From: VAZQ01 sp963841705
GTDB lineage: Bacteria > Pseudomonadota > Alphaproteobacteria > Rhizobiales > Xanthobacteraceae
Direction of reading: 5' to 3'
DNA: 64,000 nucleotides
Assembly: GCA_963841705.1 (NCBI GenBank)
Contig: CAWJDY010000033.1
Location: 186,001 to 250,000 of the forward strand
In this document: one piece after another, positions 51,675 through 59,883 of the stretch
Layout: each line of letters begins with the position of its first letter
Position numbering within the stretch: position 1 is the first letter of the stretch
Made by a program: the position numbers and the translations under genes
The notes under the pieces: model-generated
Told to the model about the DNA's origin: nothing
Databases searched by the model: none
Seen by the model: only the letters and a program-made list of their open reading frames with translations

Positions 51675-51926
51675 TCAGGTCCTGAGCTCGGCGGGGTGTG
51701 CGTCTCGCCACATCATGGCAGGGGCAAGTGCCGCAAGCGCATGGTCGTGCAGGCGCACCGGGTCACGCTCTCCCTCGCTGGCAAGACGCAGGATGCAGCG
51801 TGCGAGCTCGTTGGCCCGCACTTTGTCATTGCCGTTGCATTTGAGCGTCAACCAGGCCTCATCGAACGCTGCTTCCAGGATTGCGAGCGTCTTGGGATCA
51901 AACGATCCGCTGCCAAGTCCACGCAT
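51675..51926 (-). CDS. Small conserved-type protein of unknown function
   Basis: The 83-residue protein MRGLGSGSFDPKTLAILEAA... is helical and soluble (EAWLTLKCNGNDKVRANELA, RCILRLASEGERDPVRLHDH). Similar short proteins are common in Hyphomicrobiales genomes, without known function. GGAGAAGG lies before the ATG. Nothing further is seen up to the SOD stop at 52094. Confidence 0.72.
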   Translation of the reverse strand: MRGLGSGSFDPKTLAILEAAFDEAWLTLKCNGNDKVRANELARCILRLASEGERDPVRLHDHALAALAPAMMWRDAHPAELRT

Positions 51927-52093
51927 GTTCCTTCTCCGAGACAGGATCTTGCTGGAGGCGGGCGCGCCGAATCATCACCATGATATGGCCGAGATTATGG
52001 AGCCGGCGCGGCGCCGCTGCACAGGAGTCATGCAGGGGACGAGCATTGCTGCCGTGTTCCGCGCAAGCTCGTGCGACCCTGCGGCTTCGCGCC

Positions 52094-52837
52094 TCAGATC
52101 GCCAGCGTCCCTGTGGTCGCAGCCTTGTAGCGATCGCCCACCCGCGTCCAATCCACCGTGTTCCACCACGCCTTCAAGTAGTCCGGGCGTCGGTTTTGAT
52201 AGGTCAGGTAATAGGCGTGCTCCCACACATCGTTGCCCATCAGCACGTGCTTGCCGTCCATCAAGGGGGTGTCCTGGTTGGGCCTGGTCTCGATGGCAAG
52301 ATTGCCGTCCTTGGTCACGGTCACGAATACCCACCCGGAGCCGAACACGCGGGCGCCTGCGGCATTGAAGTCGTCCTGGAACTTTTTCAGCCCGCCCAAA
52401 TCGCGCTCGATGGCCGCGGCAAGATCTCCGGTCGGCTTGCCCGAGCGGGGACCCATCACCAGCCAGAACATCGTATGGTTGGCGTGACCGCCGCCGAAGT
52501 TGCGCAGCTGCGTGCGGATTGCCTCGGGCATCTCTCCGAGCTTGGCGAGAATCTCCTGGAGCGGCATCGAGGCAACGTTCGAATGGTCCTTCACCGCGGC
52601 ATTGAGCCCGCTGACGTAAGCCAGGTGATGCCGGTCGTGATGGATCTCCATGGTCTTGGCGTCGATGTTCGGGGCGAGAGCGCTGGTGGGATAAAGCAGA
52701 GGATCGAGCTTGAACGGACCCGGCGGGGTTGGAGTGGGCGCAGGCCGGGGAGCGGCTTGCGCGTAAAGCACGGCAGGCCGAAAGGCGGCGGCAAGAGATG
52801 CAGTCGCGGCGATGAGGCGGCGGCGAGTGACGGGCAC
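52094..52837 (-). CDS. Exported Fe/Mn superoxide dismutase
   Basis: It dismutates superoxide. The 247-residue precursor starts at GTG 52837 (GGAGGA 7 bp upstream) with a Tat-like leader (VTRRRLIAATASLAAAF) and a Pro-rich spacer (PRPAPTPTPPGP). The SOD domain is complete: LAPNIDAKTMEIHHDRHHLA with the first His ligand, GGGHANHTMFW, and DVWEHAYYLTYQNRRPDYLK with the Asp and last His ligands. Most Fe/Mn SODs are cytoplasmic, so this is a periplasmic variant. Metal preference cannot be fixed by eye. Confidence 0.93.
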   Translation of the reverse strand: MPVTRRRLIAATASLAAAFRPAVLYAQAAPRPAPTPTPPGPFKLDPLLYPTSALAPNIDAKTMEIHHDRHHLAYVSGLNAAVKDHSNVASMPLQEILAKLGEMPEAIRTQLRNFGGGHANHTMFWLVMGPRSGKPTGDLAAAIERDLGGLKKFQDDFNAAGARVFGSGWVFVTVTKDGNLAIETRPNQDTPLMDGKHVLMGNDVWEHAYYLTYQNRRPDYLKAWWNTVDWTRVGDRYKAATTGTLAI

Positions 52838-52958
52838 GGTTCTTTCCTCCTGCTGGGTAGAGTGAGAGCCCCCAATGATACCGCGCGAATGCATCCGCTC
52901 AACCCCGGTGTCGAGCGGTACGCCCGCTAACTTAAGCTGCAATCGCCAATCCCTCGGT

Positions 52959-53074
52959 TGTCATGCCCCGCTTTAAGCGGGGCATCCAGTAATCCCGGCG
53001 GGGGCGGTGAGGCAACGGTGCCAAATTCAACTTTTCCTGATTACTGGATCGTCCGCATACGCGGACGATGACGA
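52959..53074. repeat. Rhizobial-type intergenic repeat, TGTCATGCCCCGC hairpin module
   Basis: TGTCATGCCCCGCTTTAAGC followed by GGGGCATCCAGTAAT forms one hairpin (CCCCGCTT/AAGCGGGG). A second arm reads ATTACTGGATCGTCCGCATACGCGGACGATGAC in outline, with CGTCCGC/GCGGACG as a second hairpin. ATCCAGTAAT and ATTACTGGAT are inverted copies that bracket the middle. The plan resembles RIME-like elements. It lies between two minus-strand genes. Confidence 0.8.
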
Positions 53075-53127
53075 CCGGGAGCATGGTGGCCGATCCTCAG
53101 TTAACGCCTACGACCCCAAGTTCCATG

Positions 53128-54177
53128 CTACCGCGGGATCAGCACCCAGTAATCGAGATCGAGCAGGACCGCGGGGTGATCCTCATCGCCCGACTTGAGC
53201 GGGAAGTCGGCGCAGGGGTGATCCTTGGTGGCAACCGTGCGCAGCCGCAGCGCGCCGACATCGCTTCGCCCAGGCAGCTCGGCCTTGCCCAGGACCTCCG
53301 ACCAGGCAAACACGGTCATCCCGGCAAACAACGGCGAAACATGCCTGCCTCCGTTGACCGCCGCGATGTGAAAGGCGTTGGCAAGCCCGTTGAACGACAA
53401 GGTACGCGCGAGCGAGATCACATGACCGCCATAGATCAGCCGGCGGCCAAAGCGCCCTTTGCTCTCGTTGAACTGATTGAAATGGATGCGCGCCGTATTC
53501 TGATAAAGCCGGGTGGCGATCTGGTGCTCGGCTTCCTCCACCGTCATGCCGTCGACGTGATCGATCTTCTCCCCCACGGCATAATCGTCGAAGCGATAGG
53601 ATCCCCCGGCAAGGGTGAAATCGTACCCCTTGAGGTCGATCTTCGGGCACGCCTGGCCGAGCGTTGCCGGAGCCACCGCTTCGGACAGCCGGGGCACGTG
53701 ATCGCCGGGTGCGGGCGTCTTCTCATCGCGCTTGCGCACCATCACCCAGCGCGCGTACTCCAGCACCTTGCTGCCGTCCTGCTTGCAGCCGGTCGAGCGC
53801 ACATAGACGATGCCGGTCTTGCGGCTCGAGTTCTCCTTGAGCCCGATGACCTCCGAGACCGCGTTCAAGGTGTCCCCAGGATACACGGGAGCGAGGAAGC
53901 GGCATTCGGCATAGCCGAGATTGGCGACGGCATTGAGCGAGACATCGGGAACGGTCTTGCCGAAGATGACGTGAAACACCAGGAGATCATCGATAGGCGA
54001 GTGCGGATACCCGATCGCCCGCGCGAAGGCATCCGAAGACTGCGGCGCAAAGCGCGGGCCGAACAGTCCGCCATAAACCGCCATATCGCCAGCCGTGAGC
54101 GTCCGCGGCGTGGCGTGCCGGATCACCTGGCCGATGCGGAAATCCTCGAAAAAGTTCCCGGTTCCGGTCTTCACCAT
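53128..54177 (-). CDS. MaoC-type double hot-dog dehydratase, mesaconyl-CoA hydratase-like
   Basis: The 349-residue protein carries two hot-dog halves: GNFFEDFRIGQVIRHATPRT with VFHVIFGKTVPDVSLNAVAN, and GSYRFDDYAVGEKIDHVDGM with HFNQFNESKGRFGRRLIYGG. Length and sequence fit beta-methylmalyl-CoA dehydratase (mesaconyl-CoA hydratase) of the ethylmalonyl-CoA pathway. Other pathway genes are not in this window, so an alternative enoyl-CoA hydratase role is possible. Confidence 0.85.
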   Translation of the reverse strand: MVKTGTGNFFEDFRIGQVIRHATPRTLTAGDMAVYGGLFGPRFAPQSSDAFARAIGYPHSPIDDLLVFHVIFGKTVPDVSLNAVANLGYAECRFLAPVYPGDTLNAVSEVIGLKENSSRKTGIVYVRSTGCKQDGSKVLEYARWVMVRKRDEKTPAPGDHVPRLSEAVAPATLGQACPKIDLKGYDFTLAGGSYRFDDYAVGEKIDHVDGMTVEEAEHQIATRLYQNTARIHFNQFNESKGRFGRRLIYGGHVISLARTLSFNGLANAFHIAAVNGGRHVSPLFAGMTVFAWSEVLGKAELPGRSDVGALRLRTVATKDHPCADFPLKSGDEDHPAVLLDLDYWVLIPR

Positions 54178-54353
54178 AACGAACTCATAACCTTCCGTGT
54201 CAGTGAGGCACGATAAAATAACCGGTCAGGCCGGGCAAACGCTCGCGCAAGACGACACGTCAAAGTGAAACAGACGGTCCGCCGAAGCTGTTAGCATATT
54301 GTTTGGTCACATGGTATGAACGAACGCGTTTCAGGTGATCCCTTCTCTCGCGC

Positions 54354-54983
54354 ATGTCAGTCGAAGCGACACATCATGCTACCTTCGCTCCGGCCGCGCC
54401 GGCGCTTGTTCACCCATTATGGGTGCGCCTTACCCATTGGATCAATGCAGCTGCCGTCATTGTAATGGTCGGCTCGGGATGGGAAATCTACAATGCCTCC
54501 CCGCTGTTTGCATTCGTCTTCCCGCAGCCGATCACGCTCGGCCGTTGGCTCGCGGGGGGTCTGCTTTTGCACTTCGCGGCCATGTGGGTACTGGCGGTGA
54601 ACGGTCTCGTTTACCTCATTCTGGGCGTCGCAACCGGCCGATTTCGCCGCAGGCTCATTCCCATTCGCGCTTCCCAACTGCTGGCCGACGCCCGCGCGGC
54701 CGTCACCGGGGCGCTCTCCTACAATGACCTTTCGGTCTATAATGCGGTGCAACGGCTGTTCTATCTGGGCGTGATTCTCGCAAGCATCGTCGTTGTGCTC
54801 TCCGGGCTGGCGATCTGGAAGCCGGTGCAGCTGCAAGAGCTCACCGCAGTGCTCGGCGGCTATGATGCCGCGCGCTACGTGCATTTCTTTGCCATGGCGA
54901 CCATTGTTGCGTTCGCCGTCGTTCACGTGACCATGTCGCTCATCGTGCCGCGAACCCTGCGCGCCATGATCACGGGCCGTTGA
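54354..54983 (+). CDS. Cytochrome b561-type membrane subunit of a sulfite oxidase-like system
   Basis: The 209-residue protein has four predicted helices with conserved haem-ligand histidines (WVRLTHWINAAAVIVMVGSG, GGLLLHFAAMWVLAVNG, YVHFFAMATIVAFAVVHVTM). It is of the di-haem cytochrome b type used by hydrogenases, formate dehydrogenases and YedZ-like partners. It lies 15 bp before the molybdenum protein gene and is likely its quinone-linked electron carrier. Confidence 0.9.
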   Translation: MSVEATHHATFAPAAPALVHPLWVRLTHWINAAAVIVMVGSGWEIYNASPLFAFVFPQPITLGRWLAGGLLLHFAAMWVLAVNGLVYLILGVATGRFRRRLIPIRASQLLADARAAVTGALSYNDLSVYNAVQRLFYLGVILASIVVVLSGLAIWKPVQLQELTAVLGGYDAARYVHFFAMATIVAFAVVHVTMSLIVPRTLRAMITGR

Positions 54984-54998
54984 GGGACAGCAGGCGAC

Positions 54999-55775
54999 AT
55001 GTCGCGCAATCGCAAACTGCCGACCGGCGTCGATCCCGGCCTCCTGATCCGGGATGCGGCAAAGCTCATGCCCGATCCCGCCCGGCGCCTGTTCCTGCGC
55101 GGCGGCGCGAGCCTCGGCGCGCTGGCGTTTCTCTCCGGCTGCGACATCGTGGACGAGTCGTCGGCGGAGCGGGCATTGATGCAGGTGTCCTACTTCAATG
55201 ACCGCGTGCAGGCCTGGCTGTTCAATCCCAACAAGCTGGCGCCGACCTTTCCCGACAGCGCCGTCACCCGGCCGTTCCCGTTCAATGCGTACTATCCCGA
55301 GGAGGACGCGCCCGAGGTCGACGAGGAGGACTACAAGCTCGAGGTCGGCGGTCTGGTGAACGAGAAGAAGCCCTGGACGCTCGATGAGCTGCGGGCGCTG
55401 CCGCAGGAGACGCAGATCACCCGCCATATCTGCGTCGAGGGCTGGAGCGCGATCGGCAAATGGACGGGAGTGCCGCTGCGCGACTTCCTTCGCCGGGTCG
55501 GTGCCGATACGCGCGCGAAATACCTCTGGTTCCGCTGCGCCGAAGGGTATTCCACCTCGATCGACATGCCCACCGCGCTGCATCCTCAGACCCAGATGAC
55601 CCTGCGGTTCGATGGCGAGGTGCTCCCACGCAAGTATGGGTTCCCGCTGAAGGTCCGCATCCCCACCAAGCTCGGATTCAAGAACCCGAAGCACGTGATG
55701 GAGATGGCGGTGACGAACAAGTATCTCGGCGGGTACTGGGAGGATCAGGGCTACAACTGGTTCAGCGGGAGCTAG
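54999..55775 (+). CDS. Sulfite oxidase-fold molybdopterin protein (MsrP-like), Tat/lipobox leader
   Basis: The 258-residue protein has a twin-arginine stretch RRLFLRGGASLGALAF followed by LSGC, a possible lipobox. The Mo-ligand cysteine is in RHICVEGWSAIGKW (near residue 145), and LKVRIPTKLGFKNPKHV is typical of the YedY/MsrP fold. It may repair methionine sulfoxide or reduce another S- or N-oxide in the periplasm with electrons from the adjacent cytochrome b. It lacks the C-terminal dimerisation domain of sulfite oxidase. Confidence 0.92.
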   Translation: MSRNRKLPTGVDPGLLIRDAAKLMPDPARRLFLRGGASLGALAFLSGCDIVDESSAERALMQVSYFNDRVQAWLFNPNKLAPTFPDSAVTRPFPFNAYYPEEDAPEVDEEDYKLEVGGLVNEKKPWTLDELRALPQETQITRHICVEGWSAIGKWTGVPLRDFLRRVGADTRAKYLWFRCAEGYSTSIDMPTALHPQTQMTLRFDGEVLPRKYGFPLKVRIPTKLGFKNPKHVMEMAVTNKYLGGYWEDQGYNWFSGS

Positions 55776-55793
55776 CTCGAGTGGCTCTACGGA

Positions 55794-55967
55794 TCACCAT
55801 AGGGGCGGGAGGTCACGCACGTGGCCAATGCCTGCCATCTCGGCCGCATGCGGTTCCGAATAGAGGTGAGAGCGAGTGAAAAGAACGGCGCCGCCGAGAA
55901 CGATGGCACAAAACAGCAGCAACAGCGCGACCTTATTATAGGTGAGATGGCTGAGGGGGCGAGTCAT
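55794..55967 (-). CDS. 57-residue single-helix membrane protein
   Basis: From ATG 55967 (AAGGAG upstream) the product MTRPLSHLTYNKVALLLLFC has one helix (residues about 12-31) and a polar tail with LYSEPHAAEMAGIGHVRDLP. It is convergent with the MsrP-like gene, with 18 bp between the two stops. Family not recognised. A start at 56000 is possible but lacks a ribosome-binding site. Confidence 0.6.
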   Translation of the reverse strand: MTRPLSHLTYNKVALLLLFCAIVLGGAVLFTRSHLYSEPHAAEMAGIGHVRDLPPLW

Positions 55968-56521
55968 GGGGCTCTCCTTCTTCTCGTTGCCGGAGCGCAA
56001 TCACAGGATCGTCGCATCCGAATAATGCGGGTGAACCGAATCATTGCTGGGGGGTGTGGGAACCCAGTTAAGCTCTTGGGTCTGTTTCGCAATTCACATT
56101 ATTGTGCAATGCAATATTGCAGCCGGTTGGCCTTGCTCACGCATAGCTCGATGGCCCCCCGCGCTGAGCATTGCTTCCCCGGGGCGACGCGTCCTTGGCG
56201 AATCGCTGTCATGCAAATGAAAACCCGCCGAGGATTGCTCCTGGCGGGCCCGTATCGCTGCGGCGTCTGCTGCCACCAGTACATCCGTGGATGACAGCGC
56301 GTCGCAACCGACGAGCATGCCATAGCGCGTCTTTGTGACTCGGTGATGACGGCAAAATGGCCTTCCCCTGGCAGGGGCTCGTCTCGTACGGGACTAACTA
56401 AAGAGACGGGAGATGCGAAAAGCTCCGAACCAATACCCTGGGGTGCGGATCGATTGCCATTACGGTCGCCCGCCGGTAGCAATCCGCGGCTCGCAAGCAA
56501 AAACGAACAGGCCGCCTGACC
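55968..56521. other. Intergenic region upstream of leuB (554 bp)
   Basis: No protein gene of normal size was recognised. It contains a short frame with three consecutive leucines (56211-56294, described separately), a CCCCTGGCAGGGG hairpin at about 56367-56380, and inverted CGTCTC/GAGACG at about 56383-56409. The leuB promoter and any attenuation elements should lie here. The left 150 bp may hold the promoter of the 57-residue gene. Confidence 0.5.
56211..56294 (+). promoter_or_regulatory. Possible leader peptide upstream of leuB
   Basis: A 27-codon frame, MQMKTRRGLLLAGPYRCGVC..., has three leucine codons in a row (TTG CTC CTG). CCCGCC...GGCGGG around the Leu codons (56224-56248) can fold. 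Leucine-responsive leader peptides precede leu genes in some Proteobacteria. Here there is no good ribosome-binding site, and the distance to leuB is 228 bp, so this is tentative. Confidence 0.25.
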
Positions 56522-57634
56522 ATGCCCAGTCACAGGCTTCTTCTGCTTCCCGGCGACGGCATCGGGCCCGAAGTCATGGCGGAAGTAGGAAAGCTCGTCG
56601 CCTGGATGAACGCACAAGGGATCGGGAGCTTCGCCTGCGAGGAGGAGCTGGTGGGAGGCGCCTGCTACGACGCCCATGGCGTGGCCATCCGCGACGAGAC
56701 CATGGCGAAGGCGCATGCCGCCGATGCCGTGATCTTCGGCGCGGTCGGCGGACCGAGATGGGACCGGGTGGCATTTGACGCGCGGCCCGAAGCGGGGTTG
56801 CTGCGACTGCGCAAGGAACTCGGGCTGTTCGCCAATATCCGCCCTGCGATCTGCTATCCGGCGCTTGCGGACGCATCGAGCCTCAAGCGCGAGGTGGTCG
56901 ATGGGCTCGACATCATCATCGTGCGCGAGCTCACCGGCGGCGTGTATTTCGGCGAGCCCAAGACCATCACCGACCTGGGCAATGGACAAAAGCGCGCGGT
57001 CGATACGCAGGTGTACGACACCTATGAGATCGAGCGCATCGCCCGGGTCGCTTTCGAGCTCGCGCGCAAGCGGCGCAACAAGGTCACCTCGATGGAGAAG
57101 CGCAACGTGATGAAGACCGGCGTGCTCTGGCACGAGGTGGTCGCGGCGCTGCACGAGCGCGAGTTCAAGGACGTCGTGCTCGAGCATCAGCTCGCCGATG
57201 CCGGGGGCATGCAGCTGGTGCGCTGGCCCAAGCAGTTCGATGTCATCGTCACCGACAACCTGTTCGGCGACATGCTCTCCGACGTTGCCGCCATGTTGAC
57301 GGGCTCGCTCGGCATGCTGCCGTCAGCCTCGCTGGGGGAGGTCGACGCGAGGACGCGAAAGCGCAAGGCGATGTACGAGCCGGTGCACGGATCGGCACCC
57401 GACATCGCCGGCAAAGGCATGGCCAATCCCATCGCCATGCTGGCGTCCTTCGCCATGGCGCTGCGCTATTCCTTCAGCATGGACAAACACGCCGACCTGA
57501 TCGAGAAGGCGATTGCCGGCGTGCTGGCGCAGGGTCTGCGCACCGCCGATATCAAATCCGAAGCCGCCAAGATGGTGGGCACCGCGCAAATGGGCGACGC
57601 CGTCATTGCCGAGGCGGCAAAGCTCGCGAGGTAG
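56522..57634 (+). CDS. leuB: 3-Isopropylmalate dehydrogenase
   Basis: It carries out NAD-dependent oxidative decarboxylation of 3-isopropylmalate in leucine synthesis. The 370-residue protein has LLLPGDGIGPEVMAEVGKL, the substrate loop LIIVRELTGG-like IIIVRELTGGVYFGEPK, catalytic Tyr/Lys regions (DTQVYDTYEIERIARVAFEL; EKRNVMKTGVLWHEVV) and the dehydrogenase signature VTDNLFGDMLSDVAAMLTGS. It stands alone here; leuCD are not in the window. Confidence 0.97.
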   Translation: MPSHRLLLLPGDGIGPEVMAEVGKLVAWMNAQGIGSFACEEELVGGACYDAHGVAIRDETMAKAHAADAVIFGAVGGPRWDRVAFDARPEAGLLRLRKELGLFANIRPAICYPALADASSLKREVVDGLDIIIVRELTGGVYFGEPKTITDLGNGQKRAVDTQVYDTYEIERIARVAFELARKRRNKVTSMEKRNVMKTGVLWHEVVAALHEREFKDVVLEHQLADAGGMQLVRWPKQFDVIVTDNLFGDMLSDVAAMLTGSLGMLPSASLGEVDARTRKRKAMYEPVHGSAPDIAGKGMANPIAMLASFAMALRYSFSMDKHADLIEKAIAGVLAQGLRTADIKSEAAKMVGTAQMGDAVIAEAAKLAR

Positions 57635-57705
57635 AATCAGTATTGAAGGGTGCGCCGGCAATTGTAGGGGCGCATATGCAGTCAGCGGCGCAGCAAGCTC
57701 GGCCA

Positions 57706-57890
57706 TACCTCCCTCTGAAAGGGGGAGGTCGGCGATCCCGACTTGATCGGGATCGCCGGGTGGGGGTCAACTCGTGCCCGCGATGATCAGCAAATATCAG
57801 CACCGAGCGCGAGACCCCCACCCGACAGCATTTGCCCCGCCGCAAGACCGGGGCAAATGCTGTCGGCCTCCCCCTTTCAGGGGGAGGTAT
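57706..57890. repeat. Inverted pair of hairpin repeats with nested palindromes after leuB
   Basis: Two copies of CATACCTCCCTCTGAAAGGG-type arms lie in opposite orientation (57706-57767 and 57812-57890). The left copy carries the palindrome GGCGATCCCGA..TCGGGATCGCC (57731-57757) and the right copy a longer one, CGACAGCATTTGCCCCG with its complement (57823-57865). The module without these inserts resembles 11652-11730. The right arm ends beside the start of the DUF1275 gene. Confidence 0.85.
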
Positions 57891-57903
57891 GAAAGGCACC
57901 ACC

Positions 57904-58651
57904 ATGGCTGAGCAACAGGATCGAACAACCACGAAGGTACGAACGGCTTCGTTCTTCCTCAGCTTCGTTGCGGGCTACGTCGACAGTTCCACCTTTCTGG
58001 GCCTGTTTGGTCTCTTCGTCGCGCAGGTGACCGGAAGCTTCGTTGCTGCCGGAGCACAGATTGCGCGGGGCGAGCACGCTTTCATCCTGGTGCTGCTCGC
58101 CATTCCGATCTTCGTCGTTGCCGGGTCGGCAACAACGCTGCTTGCAGCGTTTGCAGACAAGCGGCGGGTCTCGGCCCTTCCATTGTGTCTGACGCTGGAA
58201 TGCGCGCTGCTCACAGGATTTCTTGTTGCCGGGCTAGCCGGGTTTCCATTCCACGTCCGCGGCGAACCGTTGGAGGTCGTCGCCGGTGCTTTCGGTCTCT
58301 CTGCCATGGGGGTGCAGAGCGCATTGGTGCAGCTGCTCATGCGCGGAACCCCGTCGACCAATGTGATGACGACCAACACCACGCAGCTTTCCATCCTGGC
58401 AACGCAAACCCTGTTGTACTGGCATGTCCGACGCAGCGCACCGGACGATCCCCGCGCTGCCCGGCTCGCCTCGAGCCGCGATCGAACTCGTGGGCGTCCT
58501 GTGCGTTGCCACCGGCTTTCTCGTCGGTACCGTTGTCGGCGCGCTCGCTTACTCGGTTGCGGACCTGTGGTGCCTACTGGTGCCGGTTGCACTTATTTTC
58601 AGCCTCGTGATCTGGTCGCTGCAATCTCCGCAGTTTGCGCACGGGACCTGA
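57904..58651 (+). pseudogene. YoaK/DUF1275 family membrane protein, frameshifted
   Basis: The N-terminal two thirds read ASFFLSFVAGYVDSSTFLGL, FVAQVTGSFVAAGAQ and GTPSTNVMTTNTTQLSILAT, all typical of DUF1275. Near 58470-58480 the frame slips. The last third, AAIELVGVLCVATGFLVGTV and YSVADLWCLLVPVALIFSLV, lies in the next frame and ends at the normal C-terminus at 58651. A single indel separates this from a normal roughly 245-residue protein, so it is either a very recent mutation or a sequence error. Confidence 0.85.
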
Positions 58652-58704
58652 TATCGGGTTCGTTTGGCCAAAATACTCTGTGCTGTCGGGTTCGTTCGGC
58701 GCTG

Positions 58705-58800
58705 TTCATGTTCAAACATTGTTTTCACCAGGGTTTTTCGATTGGCTTCGTTTGCGCAATTGGCTTCGTTTGCGCAAATTGGCAAACATGCTTGCCCATT
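58705..58800. repeat. Dispersed repeat with tandem TTCGTTTGCGCAA units, copy 2
   Basis: AAACATTGTTTTCACCAGGG and TTTTTCGATTGGCTTCGTTT, then GCGCAATTGGCTTCGTTTGC and GCAAA align with 32925-33020. Copies of GGGTTCGTTTGGCCAAAA and GGGTTCGTTCGGC precede it (58654-58700), as similar units follow copy 1. Confidence 0.8.
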
Positions 58801-58913
58801 CGAATGACGACAGCCGATAGTAGAATCGAGCGGGACTCGCTGCAGCTGCCCCCGCGCTCGTTTGCAATTACAACCGATGGAAGAGTGAAATCGAGGCTCC
58901 CCACAAGTCTCCA

Positions 58914-59110
58914 CGTCATTCCGGGGCGCAGGAAAATCGGCCGTGCCGATTTGCCTGCGAGCCCAGAATCGATAACCCCAAGCAGTGATGCGTGCCACCG
59001 CAGCGTAACCACCTTCATCACTGCACCGCCTGTGGTTATGGATTCCGGGCTCCGCTCGCACTCGGACGGCGCGAAGCGCCGATCCGAGCACTCGCGGCCC
59101 CGGAATGACG
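58914..59110. repeat. RIME-like repeat bounded by CGTCATTCCGGGG inverted ends
   Basis: CGTCATTCCGGGGCG at the left and GGCCCCGGAATGACG at the right are inverted copies. The internal stems include AAATCGGC/GCCGATTT around 58933-58952 and GGCGCGAAGCGCC/GCACTCGGAC-type arms near 59056-59090. This is a familiar type of rhizobial intergenic repeat, with no coding role. Confidence 0.75.
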
Positions 59111-59171
59111 GTAGAGTAGTTTGTGATGCAGTACGGTTAGACCCGTCGCCATCGGCGGGCTTGTATCTCGT

Positions 59172-59882
59172 TTATGCCGTAAGCCATTCCTGCTCGAGCC
59201 GTGCGAACACCCCATTGGCGCGCAACGTCTCGATGGCCGCATCGATCGTGGCGCACAGATCGGCGCGATCCTTGGCGAAAGCGATCCCGAGCTTCTCGCG
59301 GGTGGGGACTTGCAGCGCGACGTTCAGCTGCGGACGGTCCTTCACCAGCCAGGAGATCACCGGGAACAGCTTGATGACAAGCCCGATGTGTCCCGCCTCG
59401 AGGTCGTCGAGCGCCGAGGCGATGCCGTGATAGGGGTAATATCGGATTCCCGCGATGTGGCCCTGCGCCAGCAGATCCCTTGCGACCCGGCCCGAGGTGT
59501 TCCCCGACTGGATGCCCGCGGTCAGCCCGTGCAGGTCGGCGGTCGAGGTCACCCGCGGGGTGCGCGCTGCGTTGACCGCGATGCCCTGGTTGAACTCGAG
59601 GTAGGGCTGCGAGAACAGGACCAGGGCGGAGCGTTCCGGGGTGATCGTCGTGCCGGAAATCACCGCGTCGCATTTTGCCTTCACCAGCGCGTCGAAGATG
59701 CCGTTGAAATCGTTTCCCGAATAGACTGCCGGCCGCAACGTGAGGCGGAGCTGTTTGCAGACCGCGCGCATCAGCTCGAGGTCGAAACCTGTCGCCGTCC
59801 CGTTCTGCATGATGTCGAATGGCGGATCGGGATAGGCCGACTGGACGACCAGCGTTCCGGGGGTCAGCGTGCGCACCGGCAC
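59172..59882 (-). CDS. Family 3 solute-binding domain protein without a signal peptide
   Basis: The domain matches amino-acid-type SBP_bac_3 proteins: TLVVQSAYPDPPFDIMQNGT, GFDLELMRAVCKQLRLTLRP, CDAVISGTTITPERSALVLF, GIAVNAARTPRV and HGIASALDDLEAGHIGLVIK. The start is set at GTG 59882, two bases after the HlyD stop; an ATG at 59915 would overlap that gene by 32 bp. Neither form has an export signal and no ABC permease is adjacent, which is unusual. It is last in the efflux operon. Confidence 0.85.
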   Translation of the reverse strand: MPVRTLTPGTLVVQSAYPDPPFDIMQNGTATGFDLELMRAVCKQLRLTLRPAVYSGNDFNGIFDALVKAKCDAVISGTTITPERSALVLFSQPYLEFNQGIAVNAARTPRVTSTADLHGLTAGIQSGNTSGRVARDLLAQGHIAGIRYYPYHGIASALDDLEAGHIGLVIKLFPVISWLVKDRPQLNVALQVPTREKLGIAFAKDRADLCATIDAAIETLRANGVFARLEQEWLTA

Positions 59883-59883
59883 T

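Larger units (their letters stand above)
58652..59171. other. Repeat-filled intergenic region (520 bp)
   Basis: It holds the second copy of the TTCGTTTGCGCAA repeat (58705-58800) and a CGTCATTCCGGGGCG / CCCCGGAATGACG bounded repeat (58914-59110). No gene remains. Confidence 0.7.
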
